21,956 nucleotides of DNA from an uncultured Collinsella sp. (GCA_900549345.1 UROC01000025.1:1-21956), one strand, 5' to 3'; numbered from the stretch's first letter, positions 7,525-15,198 are shown. Numbers and translations are program-made. Notes: generated by a model not told the origin, from the letters alone.

Positions 7525-8310
7525 ATGACCGAAACCGCTGTTGAAACTTACGAGACCACGACGAGGGGCGCCGCCTCGATGGCAGCCTATCGCGCCGTTC
7601 GCATCCTGCAATTATTAAGCGAAAACACCGGCGAGGACAAGGCCATGCTTTCCGATGAGTTGATCCGGCGTCTCGCCCATCCCGACGACCCCGCCCGCAT
7701 GCCCATCTCGGCGGCGCGGCGCAGCATCTACACCGCCATCTCCGCACTTCGCCATGCCGGATACGAAATTGAATACAAGCGCGGCGTGGGGTATCGGCTC
7801 TTGACCCGTCCGCTCACCGACGAAGAGATCATCCGGCTCCACGGCATGGTCATGCGCAACCGCTCTACGCCCATCGCCATTCGAAAAAGCATGGCGCAGC
7901 ACCTGGTCGCCATGGCGAGTGCCGACGTTCGCGGCTACCTCGATGCACCCGAGCCTGCTCCAAGCGCAGGCGACAAATCCACCAAGGCCATACGCACGCC
8001 CGTCAAGCGCATCGATGCCTGCGAGCTCATCGAGCAGGCCATCGACCACGGAACCACGGTGAGTTTTGATATTTCGAGTGTCACGGCACGCGGAGAGGTC
8101 GAAGTGGCGCGGATGACACTCCGGCCCTTTGCCATCAAGCAACGAGACGGCATCTCGTATTTGCTGGGAACGGTCTATGACGCGCGAGGCGCCGACGACA
8201 CGCTGCGTACCGTTGAGATCGGCCGCATGAGAAACGTCACCACACGTCTCCTCGACGGCAAGAAGCTCTTCGCCGTCCTGGACGAGGACGATGCCTCCTC
8301 CGCCGCATAA
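7525..8310 (+). CDS. HTH transcriptional regulator with WYL-like domain
   Basis: The protein has 261 residues and starts at the ATG at 7525 (GGAAAGGA about 10 nt upstream). Residues 20-95 look like a DeoR-type winged helix: AYRAVRILQLLSEN, an insertion, ARRSIYTAISALRHAGYEIEY and the wing KRGVGYRLL. Residues of about 165-240 resemble a WYL effector-sensing domain: CELIEQAIDHGTTVSFDI, then the strand-rich ARMTLRPFAIKQRDGISYLLGTVYD and a final RTVEIGRMRNV. The Trp-Tyr-Leu signature itself is replaced (SYLLGTVYD), so assignment rests on pattern. Such proteins bind DNA and respond to a small ligand or nucleic acid. It stands alone between the asnS terminator and the ABC operon; it may control itself or the importer downstream. 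Confidence 0.65.
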   Translation: MTETAVETYETTTRGAASMAAYRAVRILQLLSENTGEDKAMLSDELIRRLAHPDDPARMPISAARRSIYTAISALRHAGYEIEYKRGVGYRLLTRPLTDEEIIRLHGMVMRNRSTPIAIRKSMAQHLVAMASADVRGYLDAPEPAPSAGDKSTKAIRTPVKRIDACELIEQAIDHGTTVSFDISSVTARGEVEVARMTLRPFAIKQRDGISYLLGTVYDARGADDTLRTVEIGRMRNVTTRLLDGKKLFAVLDEDDASSAA

Positions 8311-8379
8311 GACCCTCCGCCGCCCATTCGACTACCCGTACCGCCCATCCGATTCTGTATTAAAAAACCCGCCAGGCTG

Positions 8380-8407
8380 TTGTAAAAATGGACATCAGCG
8401 CTACTAT
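8380..8407 (+). promoter_or_regulatory. Candidate promoter of the ABC importer operon
   Basis: TTGTAA (8380-8385) and TACTAT (8402-8407) are separated by 16 nt in an A/T-rich stretch. Transcription would begin near 8414, leaving a leader of about 57 nt. The leader has only weak hairpins (for example GCACT/AGTGC); no T-box or riboswitch is evident. Confidence 0.45.
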
Positions 8408-8470
8408 AGTTCCACTTGCACTTTGTCCCAGTGCAGTGTTTCCAGCCATTTTTATACTGGGGGTAATGAT

Positions 8471-9451
8471 ATGAAGGACATCACCATCAGCCGCAGGAGC
8501 CTTCTGGTCTCCGCCGGTCTGCTCGCGCTCGCCCCGCTCGCCGGATGCGGCGGCAACTCTGGTTCCGGCTCTGCTGCCGCCGGTTCCGACTACACCATCG
8601 GCGTTCTGCAACTCACCGAGCACTCCGCACTCGATGCCGCCAACGACGGCTTTGTCAAGGCCATCAAGGAGAGCGGCCTTAAGGTCAAGATCGACCAGAA
8701 GAACGCCCAGAACGACCAGTCCACGTGTAAGTCCATTGCCGACAAGTTTGTGGGCGACAACGTCAACCTGATTTATGCCATCGCCACGCCCGCCGCGCAG
8801 GCTGCCGCCGGCGCCACGGCCGATATCCCCATCGTGGGCTGTGCCATCACCGACTACGCCGCCTCCGGCCTGGTCCAGGACAACGACAAGCCCGGCACCA
8901 ACGTCACGGGCGCTTCCGACCTCACCCCAGTCGCCGAGCAGCTCGAGATGATGCAGAAGGTCCTGCCCGACGTTAAAAAGGTCGGCCTGCTCTACTGCAC
9001 CGCCGAGTCCAACTCCGACGTCCAGATCAAAGCCGCCAAGAAGGAGCTCAACAAGCTGGGCCTCGAGTACACCGATTTCACCGTCTCGAGCTCCAACGAG
9101 ATTCAGTCCGTCGTCGAGTCCTCCGTGGGCAAGGTCGACGCGCTGTACTCCCCCACTGACAACACCATCGCCGCGGGCGCTTCGCAGGTCGGCCAGATCT
9201 GCAAGGAGAATAAGCTCCCCTTCGTGACCGGCGAGGAGGGTATGTGCATGGCCGGCGGCCTGTTCACCCTCTCCATCAACTATAAGGACCTGGGCTACGC
9301 CGCGGGCGAGATGGCCGTTAAGATCCTGAAGGGCGAGGCCAAGCCCGAGGATATGCCGATCAAGCACCTCTCGAGCAAGGACCTGGTCGTCGTCAAGAAC
9401 GACGAGATGGCCGAGGCTCTGGGTATCGACCTTTCCGCTCTGGACGAGTAG
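8471..9451 (+). CDS. ABC importer substrate-binding lipoprotein, TrpX-type (PF04392-like)
   Basis: The protein has 326 residues and starts at the ATG at 8471 (GGGGGT 7 nt upstream). The signal peptide contains a twin-arginine pair (TISRRSLL, Arg8-Arg9), a hydrophobic core and a lipobox LAGC with the lipidated Cys at residue 26. It is therefore probably exported folded by Tat and anchored outside the membrane. The mature part begins YTIGVLQLTEHSALDAANDGF and contains GDNVNLIYAIATPAAQAAA and VDALYSPTDNTIAAGASQV, features of the ABC_sub_bind family that includes TrpX for tryptophan or related amino acids. The permease and ATPase that follow are of the matching type. The ligand is inferred from family only; no tryptophan T-box is present to support it. 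A hairpin separates it from the permease, which may allow extra binding protein to be made. Confidence 0.85.
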   Translation: MKDITISRRSLLVSAGLLALAPLAGCGGNSGSGSAAAGSDYTIGVLQLTEHSALDAANDGFVKAIKESGLKVKIDQKNAQNDQSTCKSIADKFVGDNVNLIYAIATPAAQAAAGATADIPIVGCAITDYAASGLVQDNDKPGTNVTGASDLTPVAEQLEMMQKVLPDVKKVGLLYCTAESNSDVQIKAAKKELNKLGLEYTDFTVSSSNEIQSVVESSVGKVDALYSPTDNTIAAGASQVGQICKENKLPFVTGEEGMCMAGGLFTLSINYKDLGYAAGEMAVKILKGEAKPEDMPIKHLSSKDLVVVKNDEMAEALGIDLSALDE

Positions 9452-9522
9452 CGCCATGCGCGGTAACGCGTCTAGGGCCCGCACGCGCGCCACAGCCGCG
9501 TTATTCAATATCTGAGTCCTTG

Positions 9523-9560
9523 GGGCGAACGCTAAAGACCGGCGTTCGCCCTGCTTGTTT
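9523..9560 (+). terminator. Intercistronic hairpin, possible partial terminator
   Basis: GGGCGAACGC (9523-9532) and GCGTTCGCCC (9542-9551) form a perfect 10-bp stem with a 9-nt loop, followed by TGCTTGTTT. It sits in the 204-bp gap between binding protein and permease and would reduce or stabilise transcripts. I see no further gene in the gap. Confidence 0.6.
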
Positions 9561-9655
9561 CGGATGAGACAAAACATCCGTCCGCAGCTCTTTTATGCAT
9601 TGGTACCGCTATTATGGAAAATCACGTGTCCACCCTATCCTAGGAGGTATGAAGC

Positions 9656-10579
9656 ATGCTCATTGCATTGCAGGGCGCCGTTTCGCAGGGCGTCCTCTGG
9701 GGCATTATGGTGCTTGGCGTGTTTATCACGTTCCGCCTGCTCGACATCCCCGATATGACCTGCGACGGCAGCTTTGCCCTCGGCGGCTGTGTCTGCGCCG
9801 TACTCATCGTCAACAATAACGTCGACCCCTTGCTCGCCGTGCTGGCCGGCATGTGCGCCGGCGCCATCGCGGGCGCCGTCACGGGCATCTTGACCACCGT
9901 CTTTGAGATTCCCGCAATCCTCGCCGGAATCCTTACGCAGATCAGTCTGTGGTCCATCAACCTGCGCATCATGGGCAAGTCCAACACGCCCATCCTTGCC
10001 AAGGGCACTATCTTCTCATCCGTCAGCAACATGACGGGCCTGCCGCAGTCCACTGTTGCCATTATCCTAGGCATTGTGCTGGCCGTGGCCATCGTCGCCA
10101 TCCTGTACTGGTTCTTTGGCACCGAGATCGGCTCGGCGCTGCGTGCCACCGGCAACAACGAGTACATGATCCGCGCCCTAGGCGTCAACACCAACTCCAC
10201 CAAAATGATCGCCCTCGTGCTCTCCAACGCCCTCATTGGCCTTTCGGGTGCGCTCATCTGCCAGAGCCAGAAGTATGCCGACATTGGCATGGGTACCGGC
10301 GCCATCGTTATCGGTCTTGCCGCCATCGTCATCGGCGAGGTGCTCGGCCGCCTGCTGCCCGGCGGTCTCACGCAGTTCTCCGTCCGTCTGGCCTCCGCCG
10401 TCTTTGGCTCCGTGGTGTACTTCCTCATCCGCGCCATCGTGCTGCAACTGGGCATGGACGCCAACGACATGAAGCTGCTCTCCGCCGTGATCGTCGCCGT
10501 GGCCCTGTGCGTTCCCGTGGTTTGGGAGCGCTATAAGCTCCGCAGCTCCTACACGAAGGGAGATGAGGCAGATGCTTAA
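9656..10579 (+). CDS. ABC importer permease, TrpY-type
   Basis: This 307-residue integral membrane protein starts at the ATG at 9656, with AGGAGGT 7 nt upstream. It is a chain of hydrophobic helices with the family opening GAVSQGVLWGIMVLGVFITFRLLDIPDMTCDGSFALGG, which resembles branched-chain/ribose-type permeases (BPD_transp_2) in the subgroup paired with PF04392 binding proteins. The stretch GSALRATGNNEYMIRALGVNTNSTK is the cytoplasmic coupling loop that contacts the ATPase. It forms the membrane channel for the ligand delivered by the upstream lipoprotein. The stop overlaps the start of the ATPase gene by 8 bp, so the two should be translationally coupled. Confidence 0.9.
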   Translation: MLIALQGAVSQGVLWGIMVLGVFITFRLLDIPDMTCDGSFALGGCVCAVLIVNNNVDPLLAVLAGMCAGAIAGAVTGILTTVFEIPAILAGILTQISLWSINLRIMGKSNTPILAKGTIFSSVSNMTGLPQSTVAIILGIVLAVAIVAILYWFFGTEIGSALRATGNNEYMIRALGVNTNSTKMIALVLSNALIGLSGALICQSQKYADIGMGTGAIVIGLAAIVIGEVLGRLLPGGLTQFSVRLASAVFGSVVYFLIRAIVLQLGMDANDMKLLSAVIVAVALCVPVVWERYKLRSSYTKGDEADA

Positions 10580-11366
10580 GCTCTCGCACGTCAAGAAGAC
10601 CTTTAACAAGGGCACCGTCACCGAGAAGCGCGCGCTCACCGGCGTCGACCTTACCCTCAACGACGGCGACTTTGTAACTGTGATCGGCGGCAACGGCGCC
10701 GGCAAATCCACGCTGCTCAACATGATTGCCGGCGTATATCCGCTCGATTCGGGCGTTATCGAGCTCGACGGCACCGACATCTCGCGCCTGAGCGAGTCGC
10801 AGCGCGCCAAGTACCTGGGCCGCGTGTTCCAGGATCCCATGCGCGGCACCGCAGCCGACATGCAGATTGCCGAGAACTTGGCCCTCGCCAAGCGTCGCGG
10901 CCAGCGTCGCGGCCTTTCGTGGGGCGTCACCAAGGCCGAGAAGGACGAGTACGTTGAGTTGCTCAAGCGCCTGGACCTTGGCCTGGACACGCGCCTCAAC
11001 GCCAAGGTCGGCCTGCTTTCGGGTGGCCAGCGCCAGGCACTCACGCTGTTCATGGCCACGCTCACCAAGCCGCGCTTGCTGCTGCTCGACGAGCACACCG
11101 CGGCACTCGACCCCAAGACCGCCTCTAAGGTGCTCAATCTGACCGAGGAGATTGTCGACGAGAACCACCTGACCACGCTCATGGTCACGCACAACATGAA
11201 TGACGCCATCCGTCTGGGCAATCGCCTGATCATGATGCACGAGGGCCACGTTATCTACGACGTGGCGGGCGACGAGAAGAAGTCGCTCACCGTCGCCGAC
11301 CTGCTGCAGAAGTTCGAGGAGGTCTCGGGCGGCGAGCTCGCCAACGACCGCATGCTGCTGAGCTAA
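10572..11366 (+). CDS. ABC importer ATPase, TrpZ-type
   Basis: This 264-residue ATP-binding subunit energises the importer. The ATG at 10572 (MLKLSHVKK) is preferred because GGGAG lies 9 nt upstream; an ATG at 10563 abuts the same site and would add MRQ. Motifs: Walker A GGNGAGKST (39-47), Q-loop Gln87 (VFQDPM), signature LSGGQRQ (149-155), Walker B LLLLDE (169-174) and switch His207 (VTHNMN). The set is complete, so the protein should be active. It ends the operon; a perfect hairpin with a T-rich arm begins on its stop codon. Confidence 0.93.
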   Translation: MLKLSHVKKTFNKGTVTEKRALTGVDLTLNDGDFVTVIGGNGAGKSTLLNMIAGVYPLDSGVIELDGTDISRLSESQRAKYLGRVFQDPMRGTAADMQIAENLALAKRRGQRRGLSWGVTKAEKDEYVELLKRLDLGLDTRLNAKVGLLSGGQRQALTLFMATLTKPRLLLLDEHTAALDPKTASKVLNLTEEIVDENHLTTLMVTHNMNDAIRLGNRLIMMHEGHVIYDVAGDEKKSLTVADLLQKFEEVSGGELANDRMLLS

Positions 11367-11405
11367 AACCTGCCAATAAGGGACAGGTTTATTTTGGCAG
11401 GTTTT
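11365..11405 (+). terminator. Terminator hairpin after the ABC operon (hairpin family copy A)
   Basis: AAAACCTGCCAA (11365-11376) and TTGGCAGGTTTT (11394-11405) form a perfect 12-bp stem overlapping the ATPase stop. The loop contains AAGGGACAGG, the core also found in the loops of copies C, D, E and F, although the stem sequence differs. Confidence 0.8.
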
Positions 11406-11420
11406 ATCTGCGCAAACGTC

Positions 11421-11460
11421 AAAACCGCCGCAAAGGAACAGATACCTTTGCGACGGTTTT
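11421..11460 (+). repeat. Intergenic hairpin (family copy B)
   Basis: AAAACCGCCGCAAAGG (11421-11436) pairs with CCTTTGCGACGGTTTT (11445-11460) with one mismatch around the loop AACAGATA. It is followed by TTTCGCAT as in copy C. It lies only 15 nt after copy A, so two such hairpins stand back to back. Confidence 0.8.
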
Positions 11461-11523
11461 CGCATATCATGTCGATAATCCAGCGTCAGCAGGAACCACT
11501 GGTTAAGAACTAAGGAAACTGCC

Positions 11524-11630
11524 ATGAGAAGACTCCTTCCCCGTCTTGCTTGACCGCCGCACTCCTTGCCGGCGTGCTCGCCGGCGGCCCAGCTTACGCC
11601 ACCGCGGCCACCCCATCTCAAGTTATCGGC
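11524..11630 (+). pseudogene. Remnant of a secreted-protein gene (signal peptide only)
   Basis: AAGGAA lies 8 nt before an ATG at 11524 that encodes MRRLLPRLA and then a TGA. One frame over, the sequence continues as a convincing signal peptide, TAALLAGVLAGGPAYATAATPS, with an Ala-x-Ala cleavage site. A single-base loss would explain the break. The rest of the gene is missing: a terminator begins at 11629, right after the signal peptide. This reads as an internally deleted and frameshifted secreted-protein gene that kept its start and its terminator. The product cannot be identified. Confidence 0.55.
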
Positions 11631-11658
11631 CCGTCCGATGTGATCGGACGGGCTTTTT
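11629..11658 (+). terminator. Strong rho-independent terminator
   Basis: GCCCGTCCGAT (11629-11639) and ATCGGACGGGC (11643-11653) form a perfect 11-bp stem with a 3-nt loop and five T. It probably once ended the gene whose signal peptide remains upstream, and it now insulates mscS. Confidence 0.93.
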
Positions 11659-11701
11659 GGTGGGTATCATGGTTGAATGATCATTAGGAGGTTTTCCCTA
11701 C

Positions 11702-12469
11702 ATGGAATTGTTTGAACCGATTCTTCATTTCTTTGAGCAGCGCTGGGTCCACAACATCATCTGGGCCGTCATCTTGGTAATAGTCACCGCCATCGCCGCC
11801 AAGGTGGCATCCAAGACCCTGCGCCACCTACTCAACCGAGACGACAACCCGCTTCCCGCATCGAGCATCTTCATCAACATCGCGCGTGCCGTCATTTGGA
11901 TGATCGGCGGCAGCTTTATCCTCGACAACTGCTTTGGCATTAACGCAAACGCGCTCGTCGCCGCTCTTGGCGTCGGCGGCATCGCCATCTCGCTCGGCTT
12001 TCAGGACACGCTATCAAACCTTATCGGCGGCATGCAAGTGACCTTTATGGGCATCATCAAGCCCGGCGACAATATCGAGGTCGGCGGCGTGTCGGGCGTG
12101 GTCCAGGACATCACTTGGCGCCACACGACCATCGAGGACGCCTGCGGACAGACCATCATCGTCCCCAACTCCAACATCTCCAAGAACACACTCGTGCACC
12201 TCATGCCCTTTGGACGCGTTGTCGTTCCCGTCGCGGTGAAGGACACGTCAAAGTGGGACTCGCTCGATGCGCTGGCAGACGAGCTCGCCTGTGCCACCAA
12301 GGTCGCCGTTTCACCCATCTCGGGCTTTGACAAGGAACCCTACGTGCTCTTTAGCGAGATCGGCGACTTTGGCATTAAGGGTAAGATCATCTTTATCGTC
12401 AGTGACGACAGCACCACCTTTACGGCAGCCGACGCCTGCATCCGCGCCATCGCCCCCATCATCGCCTAA
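11702..12469 (+). CDS. Small-conductance mechanosensitive channel, MscS family
   Basis: This 255-residue inner-membrane channel starts at the ATG at 11702, with AGGAGG about 10 nt upstream. Three membrane helices are visible: about 17-37, 56-78 and the pore-lining segment 83-115 with ALGVGGIAISLGFQDTLSNLIGG. The beta domain follows (KPGDNIEVGGVSGVVQDITWRHTTI, then GQTIIVPNSNI), the most recognisable MscS signature, and then an alpha/beta C-terminal region. The length is slightly below E. coli MscS (286). It opens under membrane tension to release solutes during hypo-osmotic shock. It appears to be a single-gene unit: a terminator lies upstream and hairpin copy C starts at its stop codon. Confidence 0.93.
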   Translation: MELFEPILHFFEQRWVHNIIWAVILVIVTAIAAKVASKTLRHLLNRDDNPLPASSIFINIARAVIWMIGGSFILDNCFGINANALVAALGVGGIAISLGFQDTLSNLIGGMQVTFMGIIKPGDNIEVGGVSGVVQDITWRHTTIEDACGQTIIVPNSNISKNTLVHLMPFGRVVVPVAVKDTSKWDSLDALADELACATKVAVSPISGFDKEPYVLFSEIGDFGIKGKIIFIVSDDSTTFTAADACIRAIAPIIA

Positions 12470-12507
12470 AACCACCGCAAAGGGGACAGGCACCTTTGTG
12501 GTGGTTT
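12469..12507 (+). repeat. Intergenic hairpin (family copy C), likely mscS terminator
   Basis: AAACCACCGCAAAGG (12469-12483) pairs with CCTTTGTGGTGGTTT (12493-12507), a 15-bp stem with one G-U, around the loop GGACAGGCA. It is followed by TTTCGCAT-type sequence as in copy B. Confidence 0.85.
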
Positions 12508-12533
12508 CGCATCGTGGTACCATGGTTCATATC

Positions 12534-12547
12534 GTTGTTTAAACGAC
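12534..12547. promoter_or_regulatory. Palindrome centred on GTTTAAAC before the ParB-like/BMP gene
   Basis: GTTGTTTAAACGAC is a 14-nt palindrome with one mismatched pair, ending 16 nt before the start codon and just before the ribosome binding site. It could be an operator for the two-gene unit. No clear promoter hexamers were found. Confidence 0.3.
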
Positions 12548-12563
12548 TAAGGGAGTAGACACC

Positions 12564-14483
12564 ATGGAAGAGGCCTATCGTCAAGCGCGCAAGCGCGGCG
12601 AACAGGAACGCCGTCGCGCCATCAGCCAAAGCGAGCATCCATATCTTACGGACCTCGACAGCTTGGTCGCCCAGCTTCCCTGCGGGCAGCGCGAGAACAT
12701 CGGCCTGCGGGACATTCCGCTCGAAATGGTCGTCGGCACGGTTACCAAAGGTCGCCAGTCCGCCTTTTCGTGTAACTTTATGCCGCTGCTCCCCTGGAAT
12801 ACCGAATTCGCCCGCAAATGGTCCAACCTCTACGATATCCAAATCTCCGAGGGCTACCGCGACCCCATCATCGTCACCGAGTTCATGCACCGCTTTTACG
12901 TCCAAGAGGGCAACAAGCGTGTCAGCGTCCTCAAATTCCTTGACGCTCCGACGGTCTCGGCCAAGGTGACGCGTCTGTACCCCGGTAAGTGGGATTCCGT
13001 CGAGAGCCGCCTGTACGGTGAGTTTTGCGCCTTTTGGTACGTATGCCCCCTGTACGAGATTGAGTTTTCGCGCGAGGGCAGCTACGAGATGCTTGCCAAA
13101 ATGCTCGGCCAAGATCTTGTCGAAAAATGGCCTCAAAAGAAGGTCGACTACCTACGTCACACCTTCCTGCTCTTTAAGCGCGCCTATCTTCGCGCAGGCG
13201 GCGACCACCTGGACATTACGCCCGCCGACGCCATGCTCGTCTACCTCAACGTGTACAACCAAGACCGTCTACTGGATACGCCGACGGACATCGTCGTAAA
13301 CCGCCTGTGCAAGATTTGGCGCGAGCTGGTCATTGCCGGCAAAAATGACGAGGACAAGGTCGATCTTGTCGAAGCGCCGAGCGTCGATGAGCAAGAGACA
13401 CCCGCCAAGTCCACCTCCGGCGTGCTCAACTTCTTTATGGGCAAGACCGTCTATTCGGCGGCCAACCCCCTGCGCATCGCCTTTATCCATGAGTTCCCCT
13501 GTGCGACGTCGAGCTGGGACAGCCTGCACGACCAAGGACGTCAGTATCTCGATGAGCACTTTGGCGGTATCGTGCGCACCGAGGCGTTCGAGGACTGTCA
13601 CGATCCGGACGTGTTCTACGCCGCCGTGGAAACGGCTGTCAAACATGGAGCAAACGTCATCTTCTCGACCTCGCACCGCCTGATGGAATACACGCTCAGG
13701 GCTGCGGTTGAGTATCCCCAGGTTCGGTTCCTTAACTGCTCTATCGGCCTTCCCCACCAAAGCGTCCGATCGTACTTTGGCAAGATGTACGAGGCCAAGT
13801 TTCTCCTGGGCGCCCTTGCCGCCAGCATGGCGGACAACCACCGCATCGGTTATCACGCGTCAGTCTTCGCCTCGGGCGCACTCAGCGAGATCAACGCCTT
13901 TGCGATTGGCGCCTCGCTGCTCGACCCCCGTGCGCAAATTATCCTGACCTGGGGCGATGTGCCCGCCGGAGGCCTTGCCGAGGCCATGTGCCGCGAAGGC
14001 GTGAGCGTCATGACCGGCGCCGATATGTCCAAGTCTCTCGAGGACCCCACCGCCTACGGGCTTCACCGTCTGGTAAACGGCAAGGAAGTTACCGGTATTG
14101 CTATGCCGGTATGGAACTGGGGCCGTTACTACGAACTCATCGTACGCAGCCTACTGCACGGCACATGGGACGAGACCGCCGATGACCAGCAGGTGCGCGC
14201 CGTCAATTACTGGTACGGTATGAGCTCCGGCGTCATCGATATTCGCTACGCTCCGGGCCTACCCTATCAGACGCGTAAACTTGTGCAGCTGCTTCGCAAC
14301 GGCATTGTCGAGGGCTCCATCAACCCATTTGGCGGCGAGCTCCACAGCCAGGACGGCGTGGTTCAGATTGAGGGCTTCCCTCCCCTGCCGAGTACGCAGA
14401 TTGTCGAGATGAACTGGCTGGCTGACAACGTTATAGGCTCGATTCCGCAGCTCGATAACGAGCCGGAGGTCCGTGCCCTATGA
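12564..14483 (+). CDS. Cytoplasmic fusion of a ParB-like domain and a BMP/PnrA-like binding domain
   Basis: The protein has 639 residues and starts at the ATG at 12564 (GGGAG 8 nt upstream). Residues of about 45-140 look ParB/Srx-like: an opening RDIPLEMVVGT, then RDPIIVTEFMHRFYVQEGNK with EGNKRVSVLKFL at 115-126 in the place of the GxHR box. Residues 150-290 are mostly helical with no recognised motif. From about 303 onward is a BMP (PF02608, PnrA-like) binding fold: LRIAFIHEFP, HGANVIFSTSHRLMEYTLRAA, SYFGKMYEAKFLLGALAASMADNHRIGYHAS. BMP proteins are normally exported lipoproteins that bind purine nucleosides. This one has no signal peptide or lipobox (the N-terminus is charged, RKRGEQERRR), so it should be cytosolic and may act as a sensor rather than a transporter part. 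It overlaps the phosphoesterase gene by 4 bp. The BMP call is firm; the ParB-like call is moderate. Confidence 0.8.
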   Translation: MEEAYRQARKRGEQERRRAISQSEHPYLTDLDSLVAQLPCGQRENIGLRDIPLEMVVGTVTKGRQSAFSCNFMPLLPWNTEFARKWSNLYDIQISEGYRDPIIVTEFMHRFYVQEGNKRVSVLKFLDAPTVSAKVTRLYPGKWDSVESRLYGEFCAFWYVCPLYEIEFSREGSYEMLAKMLGQDLVEKWPQKKVDYLRHTFLLFKRAYLRAGGDHLDITPADAMLVYLNVYNQDRLLDTPTDIVVNRLCKIWRELVIAGKNDEDKVDLVEAPSVDEQETPAKSTSGVLNFFMGKTVYSAANPLRIAFIHEFPCATSSWDSLHDQGRQYLDEHFGGIVRTEAFEDCHDPDVFYAAVETAVKHGANVIFSTSHRLMEYTLRAAVEYPQVRFLNCSIGLPHQSVRSYFGKMYEAKFLLGALAASMADNHRIGYHASVFASGALSEINAFAIGASLLDPRAQIILTWGDVPAGGLAEAMCREGVSVMTGADMSKSLEDPTAYGLHRLVNGKEVTGIAMPVWNWGRYYELIVRSLLHGTWDETADDQQVRAVNYWYGMSSGVIDIRYAPGLPYQTRKLVQLLRNGIVEGSINPFGGELHSQDGVVQIEGFPPLPSTQIVEMNWLADNVIGSIPQLDNEPEVRAL

Positions 14484-15190
14484 ATATCCTAGCCATTGCC
14501 GATGTAGAGGAGCGCTGCCTGTGGGAATGTTTTCGCAAGGAGCGCTTTGAGGACGTTGACCTAATTCTATCCGCAGGCGACCTGGATCCGGACTATCTTG
14601 AGTTTTTGGTCACTGTCATCAACAAACCGCTTGTGTACGTTCGTGGCAACCACGACGACCGCTACGCGCGCCATGCACCGGGCGGGTGCATTTGTGTTGA
14701 GGACAGCGTATATGTGTACCGAGGTATTCGCATTGCGGGTCTGGGCGGTTCCATGCGCTACCGCGACGGCGCGAACATGTATACCGAGCGCGAGATGGCA
14801 AAACGCATGCGCAAGCTATCGCGAAAAATCGCACTGGTAGACGGATGCGATATTCTACTTACCCATGCACCCGTCGCAGGCATGGGCGACCTGGACGACC
14901 TGCCGCATCGAGGATTCGAGTGCTTTAATGCGGCTCTTGAGTCTTGGGGTCCCGACTATATGATTCACGGGCATGTGCACCAAAGCTACGGCCCCAACTT
15001 TCAACGCGAGCGCCAACACCCATGCGGAACGAAGATTGTCAACGCCTGCGGCTATACCAAGATCGAAATTGACGAGGCGCGCTACCCCACGCGCGGTTGG
15101 AAGGCCGCTTGGCTCAACTCGCAAACCATGCGCCGCGAGCTCAAACGCCACGAAGCAATCGAGTCTTCAACCGCCAGAACCCCCTGGTAA
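14480..15190 (+). CDS. Metallophosphoesterase (calcineurin-like), coupled to the ParB-like/BMP protein
   Basis: This 236-residue cytoplasmic enzyme has its ATG inside the stop of the upstream gene (ATGA overlap), with GGAGG about 10 nt ahead, so translation is coupled. Calcineurin-like metal motifs are visible: AGDLDPD (Asp34), GNHDD (Asn57-His58-Asp59), LLTHAP (His129) and HGHVH (163-167). The first motif is usually DxH; here it is D8-V9-E10, with Glu replacing the metal-binding His. The fold is clear. The substrate is open: the family hydrolyses phosphodiesters and monoesters, including cyclic nucleotides and dinucleotides. Tight coupling to a nucleoside-binding-type protein suggests nucleotide-related signalling or turnover, which is inference. 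A conserved-loop hairpin and a second terminator follow. Confidence 0.88.
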   Translation: MNILAIADVEERCLWECFRKERFEDVDLILSAGDLDPDYLEFLVTVINKPLVYVRGNHDDRYARHAPGGCICVEDSVYVYRGIRIAGLGGSMRYRDGANMYTEREMAKRMRKLSRKIALVDGCDILLTHAPVAGMGDLDDLPHRGFECFNAALESWGPDYMIHGHVHQSYGPNFQRERQHPCGTKIVNACGYTKIEIDEARYPTRGWKAAWLNSQTMRRELKRHEAIESSTARTPW

Positions 15191-15198
15191 CTGCCAAC

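Noticed and set aside
8388..8474. 28-codon upstream ORF ending on the binding-protein start
   Set aside because: It would begin upstream of the likely transcription start and lacks a ribosome binding site; no enrichment for a regulatory codon.
8360..9577. 405-codon minus-strand frame opposite the binding-protein gene
   Set aside because: Shadow of the real gene; composition is Gly/Leu/Asp-rich and no start signal is present.
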